Positions 56,839 through 64,000 of a DNA stretch of 64,000 nucleotides are shown one piece after another; the stretch's first letter is position 1; the number at the start of each line of letters is the position of its first letter. This DNA is from Gammaproteobacteria bacterium (GTDB taxonomy: Bacteria > Pseudomonadota > Gammaproteobacteria > UBA4575), in assembly GCA_028279275.1 (NCBI GenBank), contig JANQOB010000006.1, positions 62,001 to 126,000 on the forward strand. The letters are read 5' to 3'. The translations under genes and the position numbers were made by a program. The notes beneath the pieces were generated by a model that was not told the DNA's origin, searched no databases, and saw only the letters and a list, made by a program, of their open reading frames with translations.

Positions 56839-58014
56839 TTAAGATTCTCTAAACATTTTCTTGATACTACGAACAGCTTGTCTGGTTCGATGTGCATTTT
56901 CTATTAAGCTGAAACGAACATGGGTATCGCCATACTTGCCAAATCCTATACCTGGGGAAACTGCCACTTTTGCTTCCTCTAATAGTTTTTTAGAAAATTC
57001 TAATGACCCTAAATGAGCATACTCTTGTGGGATTTTAGCCCAAACAAACATCGTGGCTTTAGGCTTCTCCACATTCCACCCCGCACTGCATAAACCTTCA
57101 CAAAGCACATCACGTCTTCTTTTATATGTATCACGAACCTCATCAATAACTTCCTGTGGACTGTTTAGAGCCTCTATTGCAGCTACCTGGATGGGTGTGA
57201 ACATGCCGTAATCCAAATAAGATTTAATGCGCGATAGTGCCTCGACTAAGGTAGGATTACCACACATAAACCCAACCCGCCAACCTGGCATATTGTAAGT
57301 TTTCGATAAAGAGTAAAACTCCACTGCAATATCTTTGGCACCCGCTACTTGCAAAATTGATGGAGCCTCATAACCATCAAAGGTAATTTCGCCATATGCG
57401 ATATCATGCACCAGCCACATTTGATGCTGTTTAGCAATCGTCACTAAGCGCTCTAAAAAGTCAAGATCTACACATTGTGTGGTTGGATTGCCAGGAAAAT
57501 TCACAATTAGCATCTTCGGCTTGGGCCAAGAATCTTCAATAGCTTTTTCTAGTTCAGAGAAAAAATCGGAACCCTCGGTTAAAGGAACATAAATGATGTC
57601 CGCACCCGCTATTACACAACCATAGGGATGAATAGGATAAGCAGGATTTGGCACCAGCACTGCATCACCAGGACCTAAGGTCGCAAGGGTTAAGTGCGCT
57701 AAGCCCTCTTTTGAACCAATGGTAACGATAGCTTCTTTTTCTGGGTCTATCTCGACATTAAATTTACGCTCATACCAATCCGCTACCGCTTTGCGTAAGC
57801 GCGGGATTCCTCGAGATAATGAATAACGATGAGTATTATCCCGTTGTGCCGCTTCGACTAATTTATCAGTAATATGCTTGGGTGCAGGCTTATCCGGATT
57901 ACCCATACCGAAATCGACAATATCCTCACCACGAGCACGGGCGCTCGCTTTGAGTTCATTCACAATATTGAAAACGTACGGGGGAAGCCGTGATATTCTG
58001 GGAAAATCTTCCAT
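56839..58014 (-). CDS. alaC: Glutamate-pyruvate aminotransferase
   Basis: 391 residues, class I/II fold. [15 protein letters not shown] and [12 protein letters not shown] at the N-terminus are AlaC-like; the PLP lysine is in [17 protein letters not shown] (about 241). It makes alanine from pyruvate and glutamate. It heads the hom-thrC string. LL-diaminopimelate aminotransferase is the alternative by fold. Confidence 0.92.
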   Translation of the reverse strand: MEDFPRISRLPPYVFNIVNELKASARARGEDIVDFGMGNPDKPAPKHITDKLVEAAQRDNTHRYSLSRGIPRLRKAVADWYERKFNVEIDPEKEAIVTIGSKEGLAHLTLATLGPGDAVLVPNPAYPIHPYGCVIAGADIIYVPLTEGSDFFSELEKAIEDSWPKPKMLIVNFPGNPTTQCVDLDFLERLVTIAKQHQMWLVHDIAYGEITFDGYEAPSILQVAGAKDIAVEFYSLSKTYNMPGWRVGFMCGNPTLVEALSRIKSYLDYGMFTPIQVAAIEALNSPQEVIDEVRDTYKRRRDVLCEGLCSAGWNVEKPKATMFVWAKIPQEYAHLGSLEFSKKLLEEAKVAVSPGIGFGKYGDTHVRFSLIENAHRTRQAVRSIKKMFRES

Positions 58015-58116
58015 TTGATTCTTCTATCCTATAAGCGCTGGGTATAATACTTGATTCGCCAACGTGTGCCTAACCTAATCTATTACTAAAAAATACAGAA
58101 CCAAACATTAACTGAT

Positions 58117-58494
58117 ATGGATATTACACAAGACTTTGCCGATGCAAAATTCATGATCACGGGCTATGACCAAGATTGTGTAATGATCAATAACGCTCCC
58201 CATTATCATAGCGTGCTGGTCAGTTCAGATACTCTAATTTCACCCTGGCAAGTTAATAAAATTAGTGATTTGAATGAATCCAACTTAAACGAAATTTTCC
58301 AACAACAACCTGAAATTGCAATTATAGGAACAGGTAAAAATTTAATATTTCCTGAACCAAAAATTATCGCATTATTTTCTCAATTTGGTATTGGGCTTGA
58401 GACAATGAACACTAGTGCTGCATGTAGAACATACGGAATTCTAGTTGCCGAAGGCAGAAAAGCTATGGCAGGAATTATTTTCCCAAATAACTAA
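58117..58494 (+). CDS. Mth938-like domain protein (DUF498)
   Basis: 125 residues. AIIGTGKNLIFPEPKI and GIGLETMNTSAACRTYGILVAEGRKAMAGII are the family motifs. The mammalian relative is NDUFAF3 for complex I assembly; in bacteria the role is unknown. Its stop overlaps the nlpD stop by 4 bases on the other strand. Confidence 0.92.
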   Translation: MDITQDFADAKFMITGYDQDCVMINNAPHYHSVLVSSDTLISPWQVNKISDLNESNLNEIFQQQPEIAIIGTGKNLIFPEPKIIALFSQFGIGLETMNTSAACRTYGILVAEGRKAMAGIIFPNN

Positions 58495-59210
58495 AGCTTA
58501 GGTAAATATTTTAACGGGTCGACGGGTTTACCTTTATAGCGAATCTCAAAATGCAGTTTGGGTTCAGTAGTTCCCGACTTTCCCAGTTCAGCAATTTTTT
58601 CACCGCGCTTTACTTCACCCCCCTCTTTTACAAATAATCTTTTATTATGCGCGTATGCACTTAAAAACTGCTCGCTATGCTTTACGATAATTAAATTTCC
58701 ATAACCTGCTAAACCATTTCCGCTATAAACTACTTTTCCGGATGATGCAGCCAATACTGGTTGACCTATTTTACCCGCTATATCAATTCCTTTATTGCCT
58801 CCTAAGCGGGATGAGTATGTTCGAATTACTTTCCCTTTGGTTGGCCAATTCCATTTGTGATTAATTACCTTTTCAGGTTTTTTAATGGCTGGTTTTTTTG
58901 CAACAGTCTTATTAGTTTGTTTTGCAGCTTTGGCTTTTGCAGCATATGTTTTTGATGTGACATTCGGGCGCGTTAGTTTAAGACGCTGTCCAGCATAAAT
59001 TGTGTAGGGCGGACGGATACTATTCCACCTGGCTAGAGTTTTATAATCTATACCATGTCGAAATGCTATTGAATATAATGTTTCACCTTTAAGCACCGTA
59101 TGATAGCCATGATCATAATCATAATAAACTTGGCTATTACGATTAGATACACATGAGACTAACGATAATAAAAGCAAATAGAAAATTACTTTTCTTGTGA
59201 TACTTTGCAT
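58491..59210 (-). CDS. nlpD: Murein hydrolase activator NlpD
   Basis: 239 residues. A lipobox (LVSC, about 20), a LysM domain (about 38-82, TLYSIAFRHGIDYKTLARWN) and a C-terminal M23 fold. In the M23 part NKGID replaces HxxxD and PKLHFE has Lys where HxH needs His, the degenerate state of NlpD, which activates AmiC rather than cutting peptidoglycan. The sequence KGIDIAG and LHFEIRYKGK agree with E. coli. rpoS, its normal neighbour, is missing. Confidence 0.94.
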   Translation of the reverse strand: MQSITRKVIFYLLLLSLVSCVSNRNSQVYYDYDHGYHTVLKGETLYSIAFRHGIDYKTLARWNSIRPPYTIYAGQRLKLTRPNVTSKTYAAKAKAAKQTNKTVAKKPAIKKPEKVINHKWNWPTKGKVIRTYSSRLGGNKGIDIAGKIGQPVLAASSGKVVYSGNGLAGYGNLIIVKHSEQFLSAYAHNKRLFVKEGGEVKRGEKIAELGKSGTTEPKLHFEIRYKGKPVDPLKYLPKL

Positions 59211-59794
59211 TAATGTAAATACTTAAAATAAACTATCGCTACTATAAGTAATAAGACCGTAATCCAACCAATCCATTCCACATATTTTAGTACTAAAGGC
59301 TCAAGTTTTGGACCAACATATTTAAGTAAACCTGCAACTAAGAAAAATCGTGAACCGCGACCTATAAAAGAAGCGATAATAAACGGAATTAATGCCAAAG
59401 AAAGCAACCCAGCGGTTACCGTAAACAATTTATAAGGTATAGGGGAAAATCCTGCTACAAAAACAACCCATATCCCCCACTCAGCAAACCAAACTTTAGC
59501 GGTTTCAAACTTTGATAAGTAAGACGATGATTGTATCCATGGTTCAATAAATTCAAATGCAAAAGCACCAATAAAATAACCCAACACTCCACCTAACACA
59601 GAAGTCACAGTAGTTAAAAATGCGAACCACCAGGCCCTATTAGGTCGCGCCAAAGACATGGGTGCCAACATGACGTCAGGCGGGATAGGAAAAAAAGAAG
59701 ATTCAGCAAAACTCAACGCACCTAAATAATACGATGCATGCGGATGCTTAGACCATCCAATAACCTTGTCGTAAAGCCAACTAAAAATTCGCAT
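59210..59794 (-). CDS. YqaA family membrane protein
   Basis: 194 residues with several membrane helices. AESSFFPIPPDVMLAPMSLARP and the GxxPIPYKLFTVTAG-like FSPIPYKLFTVTAGLLSL segment put it in the YqaA/DedA-like (SNARE-associated) family. It starts 18 bases after pcm and its stop touches the nlpD start. Related proteins handle lipid scrambling. Confidence 0.93.
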   Translation of the reverse strand: MRIFSWLYDKVIGWSKHPHASYYLGALSFAESSFFPIPPDVMLAPMSLARPNRAWWFAFLTTVTSVLGGVLGYFIGAFAFEFIEPWIQSSSYLSKFETAKVWFAEWGIWVVFVAGFSPIPYKLFTVTAGLLSLALIPFIIASFIGRGSRFFLVAGLLKYVGPKLEPLVLKYVEWIGWITVLLLIVAIVYFKYLH

Positions 59795-59812
59795 GTAGAA
59801 ATTTCATTTTAT

Positions 59813-60478
59813 TCATACACCGCCTTGTATAAGTGGTACAAAACTTACCAGATCTAAGCGTTCTTGTTGGATTCCGTCAGGAGTTTTATGTAATAACAAT
59901 AAATCTTGGACCTCAGAAGTTTTCCCCACAGGTATCACCAAGCGGCCATTAACATCTAGTTGGTCGATAAGTGCTTGAGGTATTTCTTTTGGTGCAGCTG
60001 TAACAACAATGGCATCGTAAGGTGCATAACTTTCCCAACCCCATGATCCATCTGAAAGTTTAAATCTTATATTCCGCAAACCCATTTGCATAGCTCTTCG
60101 TCGAGCTTGTTGGTACAACGGTTCAATTCTTTCTACTGTATACACTTCTTTAACAATGGCAGCGAGTATAGCCGCCTGATATCCGGAGCCCGTACCAATC
60201 TCTAAAACTTTTTCAGGAATGCCATCCTTCAAAATTGCTTCTGTCATTCTTGCAACAACATAAGGCTGTGAAATTGTTTGTTTATGTCCAATAGGTAGAG
60301 CAGTATCTTCATACGCGCGCGATGCCAAGGCTTCATCAACAAAAAGATGTCTTGGAGTCATACGCATCGCTTCCAATACGCGATCATTTTTGATTCCCTT
60401 TTCTTCAAGACGGGATATTAACCGGTCTCGAGTACGTTGAGATGTCATGCCTATCCCGGCATGATTATTTGTATTCAT
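59813..60478 (-). CDS. pcm: Protein-L-isoaspartate O-methyltransferase
   Basis: 221 residues. The SAM loop [16 protein letters not shown] (about 97-112), and [25 protein letters not shown] [19 protein letters not shown] and GRLVIPVG are typical of PCMT. It repairs isoaspartyl damage in ageing proteins. 18 bases after surE, the classical surE-pcm pair. Confidence 0.97.
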   Translation of the reverse strand: MNTNNHAGIGMTSQRTRDRLISRLEEKGIKNDRVLEAMRMTPRHLFVDEALASRAYEDTALPIGHKQTISQPYVVARMTEAILKDGIPEKVLEIGTGSGYQAAILAAIVKEVYTVERIEPLYQQARRRAMQMGLRNIRFKLSDGSWGWESYAPYDAIVVTAAPKEIPQALIDQLDVNGRLVIPVGKTSEVQDLLLLHKTPDGIQQERLDLVSFVPLIQGGV

Positions 60479-60496
60479 TTATTCGTTCTCAGAAGT

Positions 60497-61249
60497 TTAA
60501 ATTTCACAATTAGAAATCCATTTTTCAACATCTTCCATGGCTTTGTAATGCGTTAAATCAAGATGCATAGGAGAAACAGAAATATAATTATTATTCACGG
60601 CATAAAAATCAGTTCCGATACCTGCGTCTTGTTCGGGACCTGCCGCACCTACCCAATAAATCGGTTTTCCACGAGGGTCTTTGTCTTCAATAACTGGCTC
60701 AGCCTTGTGTCGATTTCCCAAACGAGTCGTTTGCACACCTTTTAGCTCACTTTTTGCCACATCGGGTATATTCACATTTATGATCACATCGTTTGGTAAA
60801 ATCGTCTTGTATAAATTTGCAACCAATTCAAAGCTTACATGAGCGGCATCATCCATAAACTGAGGTTGAAAGGATGTCAATGAAATCGCTACAGCCGGTA
60901 AACCCAAAAAACGACCTTCAATTGCTGCTGCCACGGTGCCTGAATAAATTACATCGTCACCCAAATTAGCGCCTGCGTTGATGCCTGAAACGACAATATC
61001 AGGCTCATCCCTTAATAATCCTGTGATGGCTAAGTGCACACAGTCCGTGGGGGTACCATCCACACTGTACCAATTTTCTGCAACTTGCTGGGCACGAATA
61101 GGTCGTTCAAGAGTCAAAGAATTACTGGCAGCACTGCGATTGCGATTCGGCGCTACCACTGAAATTTTACCTAAAGGTGCAAGTGCCTCAGCCAATAGTT
61201 TAAGACCGGTAGCATGAATGCCATCGTCATTACTTAATAATAGGTGCAT
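60497..61249 (-). CDS. surE: 5'-nucleotidase SurE
   Basis: 250 residues. [13 protein letters not shown] (Asp8, Asp9), the Ser loop [11 protein letters not shown] (Ser and Asn) and [20 protein letters not shown] hold the metal site. It removes phosphate from nucleotides under stress. First gene of the surE-pcm-yqaA-nlpD operon, divergent from the smr gene. Confidence 0.97.
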   Translation of the reverse strand: MHLLLSNDDGIHATGLKLLAEALAPLGKISVVAPNRNRSAASNSLTLERPIRAQQVAENWYSVDGTPTDCVHLAITGLLRDEPDIVVSGINAGANLGDDVIYSGTVAAAIEGRFLGLPAVAISLTSFQPQFMDDAAHVSFELVANLYKTILPNDVIINVNIPDVAKSELKGVQTTRLGNRHKAEPVIEDKDPRGKPIYWVGAAGPEQDAGIGTDFYAVNNNYISVSPMHLDLTHYKAMEDVEKWISNCEI

Positions 61250-61349
61250 GTGATTTTCTGAAATTAGGTAAAATTATTATGAGCGGTAAATAGACCACTG
61301 TCTATGCTGAAAATAGTAACAAATTCAAATACTAAAATGGAAATTGCTC

Positions 61350-61916
61350 ATGCAACGGAATAAAGAGCCAAATAATAGTTCAGGCCTTGAAGAGGAACTA
61401 AGTTTTGAGGACTTGCTTGATAACGTCAAGCCCTTACATAGAGATCATCAAAACCAGGCTACTCATCAAAATCCTAAGCCAAACCCTACACCAAGGGAAA
61501 CACTTAAAGATGAGCAACGAGTTTTAGAAGAGTCTTTGGAAATAAGCCATGAATCTGGTGATTTACAACCTGGTGACATTTTGTCTTTTTGTCGCTCCGG
61601 AATTCAAAAAAGTGTTTTCAAAAAGCTTAGAAAGGGTCAATACAATATTGGCGCAGAATTAGATTTACATGGCCACACTCAAGCTGAAGCTCAAGTCGCG
61701 CTAGCTAAATTTATTCAAACAGTAAGAGAAGAAAACATTCGGTGCGTACGCATTATTCACGGTAAAGGTTATGGGTCAAACAACCAAGGGCCCAAAATTA
61801 AACCTTTGGTAAATAAATGGCTACAACAACGTAGCGAAATACTTGCATTTTGTTCTGCAAGACCCATTGATGGGGGTACTGGAGCAGTTTACGTTCTACT
61901 TAAGTCACTACGGTGA
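61350..61916 (+). CDS. Smr domain protein (SmrA/MutS2-type endonuclease)
   Basis: 188 residues from ATG 61350 with GGAAA upstream. An acidic and charged N-terminal part (about 1-90) is followed by the Smr domain with LDLHGHTQAEA and IIHGKGYGS, the nuclease motifs. SmrB of E. coli cuts mRNA at collided ribosomes; SmrA nicks DNA. Length and N-terminal form are between the two. It is divergent from surE. Confidence 0.92.
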   Translation: MQRNKEPNNSSGLEEELSFEDLLDNVKPLHRDHQNQATHQNPKPNPTPRETLKDEQRVLEESLEISHESGDLQPGDILSFCRSGIQKSVFKKLRKGQYNIGAELDLHGHTQAEAQVALAKFIQTVREENIRCVRIIHGKGYGSNNQGPKIKPLVNKWLQQRSEILAFCSARPIDGGTGAVYVLLKSLR

Positions 61917-61945
61917 TAAATTTAGAATATCGTTAATTAACGCAA

Positions 61946-62251
61946 CTAAAATTTTGTTGATGTGATTTCAATCTTTGATTGCCCCATTTGTGCCATCGCT
62001 TTTTGAACGTAAACTCCACAACCTATACACTGTTCAGCTTTAGGTTGTTCTAGCTCACACTTTGGACAAATCATTAGATTTTCTGTTTTTTCAGAATCAT
62101 CGTCATTATCCGCAGCAGCTTTCGCGGGTTGATTTACAGGCACTACTTTCTCAGCCTGCACTGCCGATTCTAACTTGTTGGTTTTTACCGGCTCTGTATC
62201 CTCCAGAGACAAACCTTCAAGATTAAACTTATCAAAATCTGTTTTACTCAT
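61946..62251 (-). CDS. Zinc-ribbon protein, short
   Basis: 101 residues. The N-terminal half is acidic and probably disordered; residues 62-86 form a zinc ribbon, CPKCELEQPKAEQCIGCGVYVQK, a CxxC-x10-CxxC finger. The same module is in the protein encoded 4 bases upstream (CPKCNLRQQKADQCAGCGVYVQK), so the two are a co-transcribed pair. No known family. Confidence 0.8.
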   Translation of the reverse strand: MSKTDFDKFNLEGLSLEDTEPVKTNKLESAVQAEKVVPVNQPAKAAADNDDDSEKTENLMICPKCELEQPKAEQCIGCGVYVQKAMAQMGQSKIEITSTKF

Positions 62252-62255
62252 AATC

Positions 62256-63419
62256 CTAACCTTCCCCTATTCCCATTTTAAATGCAGTACCAATCCCTAA
62301 AAAGAGAAATACAATTCCCAGTATTCCAAAATCTAAGAACATCAGTGAAGTTGTAGACATTGCTTCAACATTTTCTTGAAAGCTTCCTTCTAACCATTCC
62401 TCAAAGCTGGGGTTTGTATCCGTAATTCTTTTTAAATGAGGCACAACGTATTCATTAAAATCTGCAATTTCTGCATCAGAAATGTTTTCAACATCATAAT
62501 ATTCGGAGTATCCATGTTCACTCAGAAATGCAACCAACTCTTTTTTATCTTCAATACCATCACCAAACGCTTCTGCAGCTTTTAAATCTTGTTGATAATA
62601 TTCTCTATAAATATCTTCTTCGCCTTCGATCGCAGCAGTGATGTCTTGAGCCCACGTTTCTTGAAAATGGGACATCGCCATATACTTACCACCAAATATA
62701 GATAAAAGAGTAAAGATCGCACAAATTACTCCAGTTGCAACCCCTTGCGATTCAAACATAACGGCTACAATGCCCACGGCGGCTCCAATACCAATCGCAA
62801 TAATGGCAAATTCATAACCAAACCAAACTGTAATATATTTCCAAAGCAGCGCGCCTATAATTGCAACTACAGCTGCGGCGGCAACTCCTTTAGCATTTAA
62901 TGCTTTATCTTGTTTTGCACTAACATTTGTTGTAACACTTTGTATAGCCGAGGATTGAGGATCGTCTTTCTTTGAATCTTGTGGGGCATTGATGATAGTA
63001 GATGACCCGATGACCGAATCACTTGCCGATGGTGCCAATAACTTTTGAACGTAAACACCGCATCCAGCGCATTGATCTGCTTTTTGCTGACGTAAATTAC
63101 ATTTAGGACACGTCATTGTAGTGTCTTCTTTAACGGGATGCTTTTCTTCAATTGACAAAGTCATCCCATCATTCTTGACTTCAGATTTATGCTCTTTTAA
63201 GGCGACGACCATACCAATTTGCTCAAGGCGAGACTTTAGAGCTTTAGCTTTAGCGAGCTCCAAGTCTTTTTTGAGAATTTTTTGAACTCCCACATAAGAA
63301 CTGGCTTTCTCAGGTGTGGTTTTAAATAACTTTGCAAAGTTATTTTTAACGTCTTCAAGCCCAAAATCTTTTTGCAGCTGACCGGTACTAATTACCGTAT
63401 AAGTGGATGATTCGCTCAT
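62256..63419 (-). CDS. Membrane protein with N-terminal VKxNxAKLF domain and zinc ribbon
   Basis: 387 residues. Residues about 7-75 (GLEDVKNNFAKLFKT, KILKKDLELAKAKALKSRLEQIG) form a small helical domain often found before membrane parts in gammaproteobacteria. A zinc ribbon follows (about 104-126, same motif as the downstream gene). Three or four helices lie at about 175-260 and one at the C-terminus (MFLDFGILGIVFLFLGIG). Between them is a charged helical region. Function unknown. TfpX-like or DUF805-type relatives are possible, but no match is certain. Confidence 0.82.
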   Translation of the reverse strand: MSESSTYTVISTGQLQKDFGLEDVKNNFAKLFKTTPEKASSYVGVQKILKKDLELAKAKALKSRLEQIGMVVALKEHKSEVKNDGMTLSIEEKHPVKEDTTMTCPKCNLRQQKADQCAGCGVYVQKLLAPSASDSVIGSSTIINAPQDSKKDDPQSSAIQSVTTNVSAKQDKALNAKGVAAAAVVAIIGALLWKYITVWFGYEFAIIAIGIGAAVGIVAVMFESQGVATGVICAIFTLLSIFGGKYMAMSHFQETWAQDITAAIEGEEDIYREYYQQDLKAAEAFGDGIEDKKELVAFLSEHGYSEYYDVENISDAEIADFNEYVVPHLKRITDTNPSFEEWLEGSFQENVEAMSTTSLMFLDFGILGIVFLFLGIGTAFKMGIGEG

Positions 63420-63514
63420 AATGGCTTAATCTAAATCTTTGATTAGATTGTATTAATCTGAGCGAAAACACCTAGTCGTATAACGACAAAAGGCATTATG
63501 ACTGGCATCATTGA

Positions 63515-63563
63515 CCTAGAAAACTGTTGAAACAGCTAAAGCTATAATGACTGATTTTCTAGG
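63515..63563. repeat. Long inverted repeat upstream of the zinc-ribbon pair
   Basis: CCTAGAAAA (63515-63523) and TTTTCTAGG (63555-63563) are exact reverse complements. The 31-base interior has a small hairpin (CTGTT/AACAG). Two TATGACTG/AATGACTG copies also lie in the region. It is in the 270-base gap before the gene pair and after the partial gene, and could be a regulatory or terminator-like element. Confidence 0.4.
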
Positions 63564-63689
63564 AATTTAGTCAGGCAATATCATTCAGAACTTGCCCATT
63601 GGAGTATATTGATTAATGTGCAGTAAAATTCAGTCTTACGCCTAATTGAATGCGAAAGTTATTTACAAAACACTGATTCATTTTGAAAG

Positions 63690-64000
63690 TTAAAATAATT
63701 TTTTAAGCTTATCTCCCGCTCCACCAATATCTTTAAGCTTATCTAAAGCCTTATCATCTACGTTTAAATTTTCTTTACCTAGCTGCTTTAACATTTCTTC
63801 ATTCATCAATGACCGCAAATCAAGCTTACTAGCAGCAGAACCTATTTGGTTTGTAAGCACTGCAATTACTTTCTTTGCAACTTCGCCAGGTGTTGCGCCA
63901 CCGGACTCTTTGCCAATATCGCGCAGATGAATCGCCGGAAGTGGCGTGGACAATGTTTTACCTTTGACCATATCCGATGACACTTCCACTTCACCATTTT
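63690..64000 (-). CDS. C-terminal part of an unidentified protein, 5' partial
   Basis: Open at the right edge, at least 103 residues. It contains PAIHLRDIGKESGGATPGEVAKKVIAVLTNQIG and then a Leu/Lys/Asp-rich helical tail. The LRDIGKExGGxTPxEVA pattern recalls the C-termini of AsmA-like or other secreted membrane-associated proteins, but I cannot place it safely. Confidence 0.75.
   Translation of the reverse strand, partial: NGEVEVSSDMVKGKTLSTPLPAIHLRDIGKESGGATPGEVAKKVIAVLTNQIGSAASKLDLRSLMNEEMLKQLGKENLNVDDKALDKLKDIGGAGDKLKKLF

Overview
The window looks like chromosomal DNA of an AT-rich, free-living gammaproteobacterium. Three blocks keep the gene order known from Escherichia coli and relatives: rne / rluC / maf / yceD-rpmF-plsX-fabH (about 23.3-31.3 kb), serS / rarA-lolA-ftsK / trxB / aat (38.1-53.5 kb), and surE-pcm-yqaA-nlpD (58.5-61.2 kb). 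I saw no insertion sequence, integrase, phage gene or CRISPR array. The many light-repair genes and the glycolate oxidase fit a sunlit, probably aquatic habitat; that part is inference.

Layout. 0-4.2 kb: a molybdenum hydroxylase operon (2Fe-2S subunit cut by the window edge, Tat-exported large subunit, XdhC-type maturation factor, MobA-like cytidylyltransferase). 4.2-17.9 kb: the most accessory part, read here as a light or photo-oxidative stress island. It holds an Fe-S bacterial cryptochrome/(6-4) photolyase, a divergent cryptochrome, an AlkB-type di-iron monooxygenase, a 50-codon membrane peptide, a LitR/CarH-like MerR regulator without recognisable B12-binding residues, DCC, DUF3429 and SOUL proteins, an SDR without the catalytic Tyr, a universal stress protein, Hsp20, a CNNM/CorC-type protein and a classical CPD photolyase. 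Two pairs of TnTACA motifs at exactly 11-bp period flank the divergent alkB/regulator intergenic region and resemble CarH/LitR operators. 18-23.3 kb: DNA repair (DEDDh exonuclease/GIY-YIG fusion, uvrC, family 5-like uracil-DNA glycosylase) with pgsA and tRNA-Gly. 23.3-31.3 kb: fatty acid/phospholipid and RNA metabolism ending in a short RNase E. 31.4-38.1 kb: small genes, a dihydroorotase of unusual type, a Tat-type aldo/keto reductase, tRNA-Ser, YajQ, a MOSC protein and a predicted plus-strand small RNA that ends against serS. 38.1-46.9 kb: serS, crcB, glycolate oxidase glcDEF, an antiporter, and rarA, which seems to start at a non-AUG codon. 47.0-53.5 kb: lolA, ftsK, trxB, an acyl-transferase-like protein and aat. 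53.5-61.9 kb: an orphan TfpX/TfpZ protein, the alaC-hom-thrC threonine block, and nlpD-yqaA-pcm-surE without rpoS. 61.9-64 kb: two proteins sharing one zinc-ribbon module, and the C-terminal end of an unidentified protein.

How the genes work together. The main functional theme is coping with sunlight: three photolyase/cryptochrome genes, nucleotide and base excision enzymes, RarA, a heat-shock chaperone and a stress protein lie within 47 kb, and the 4-13 kb part has its own regulator. Glycolate oxidation (GlcDEF) would suit a bacterium living on phytoplankton exudates. The rest is housekeeping.
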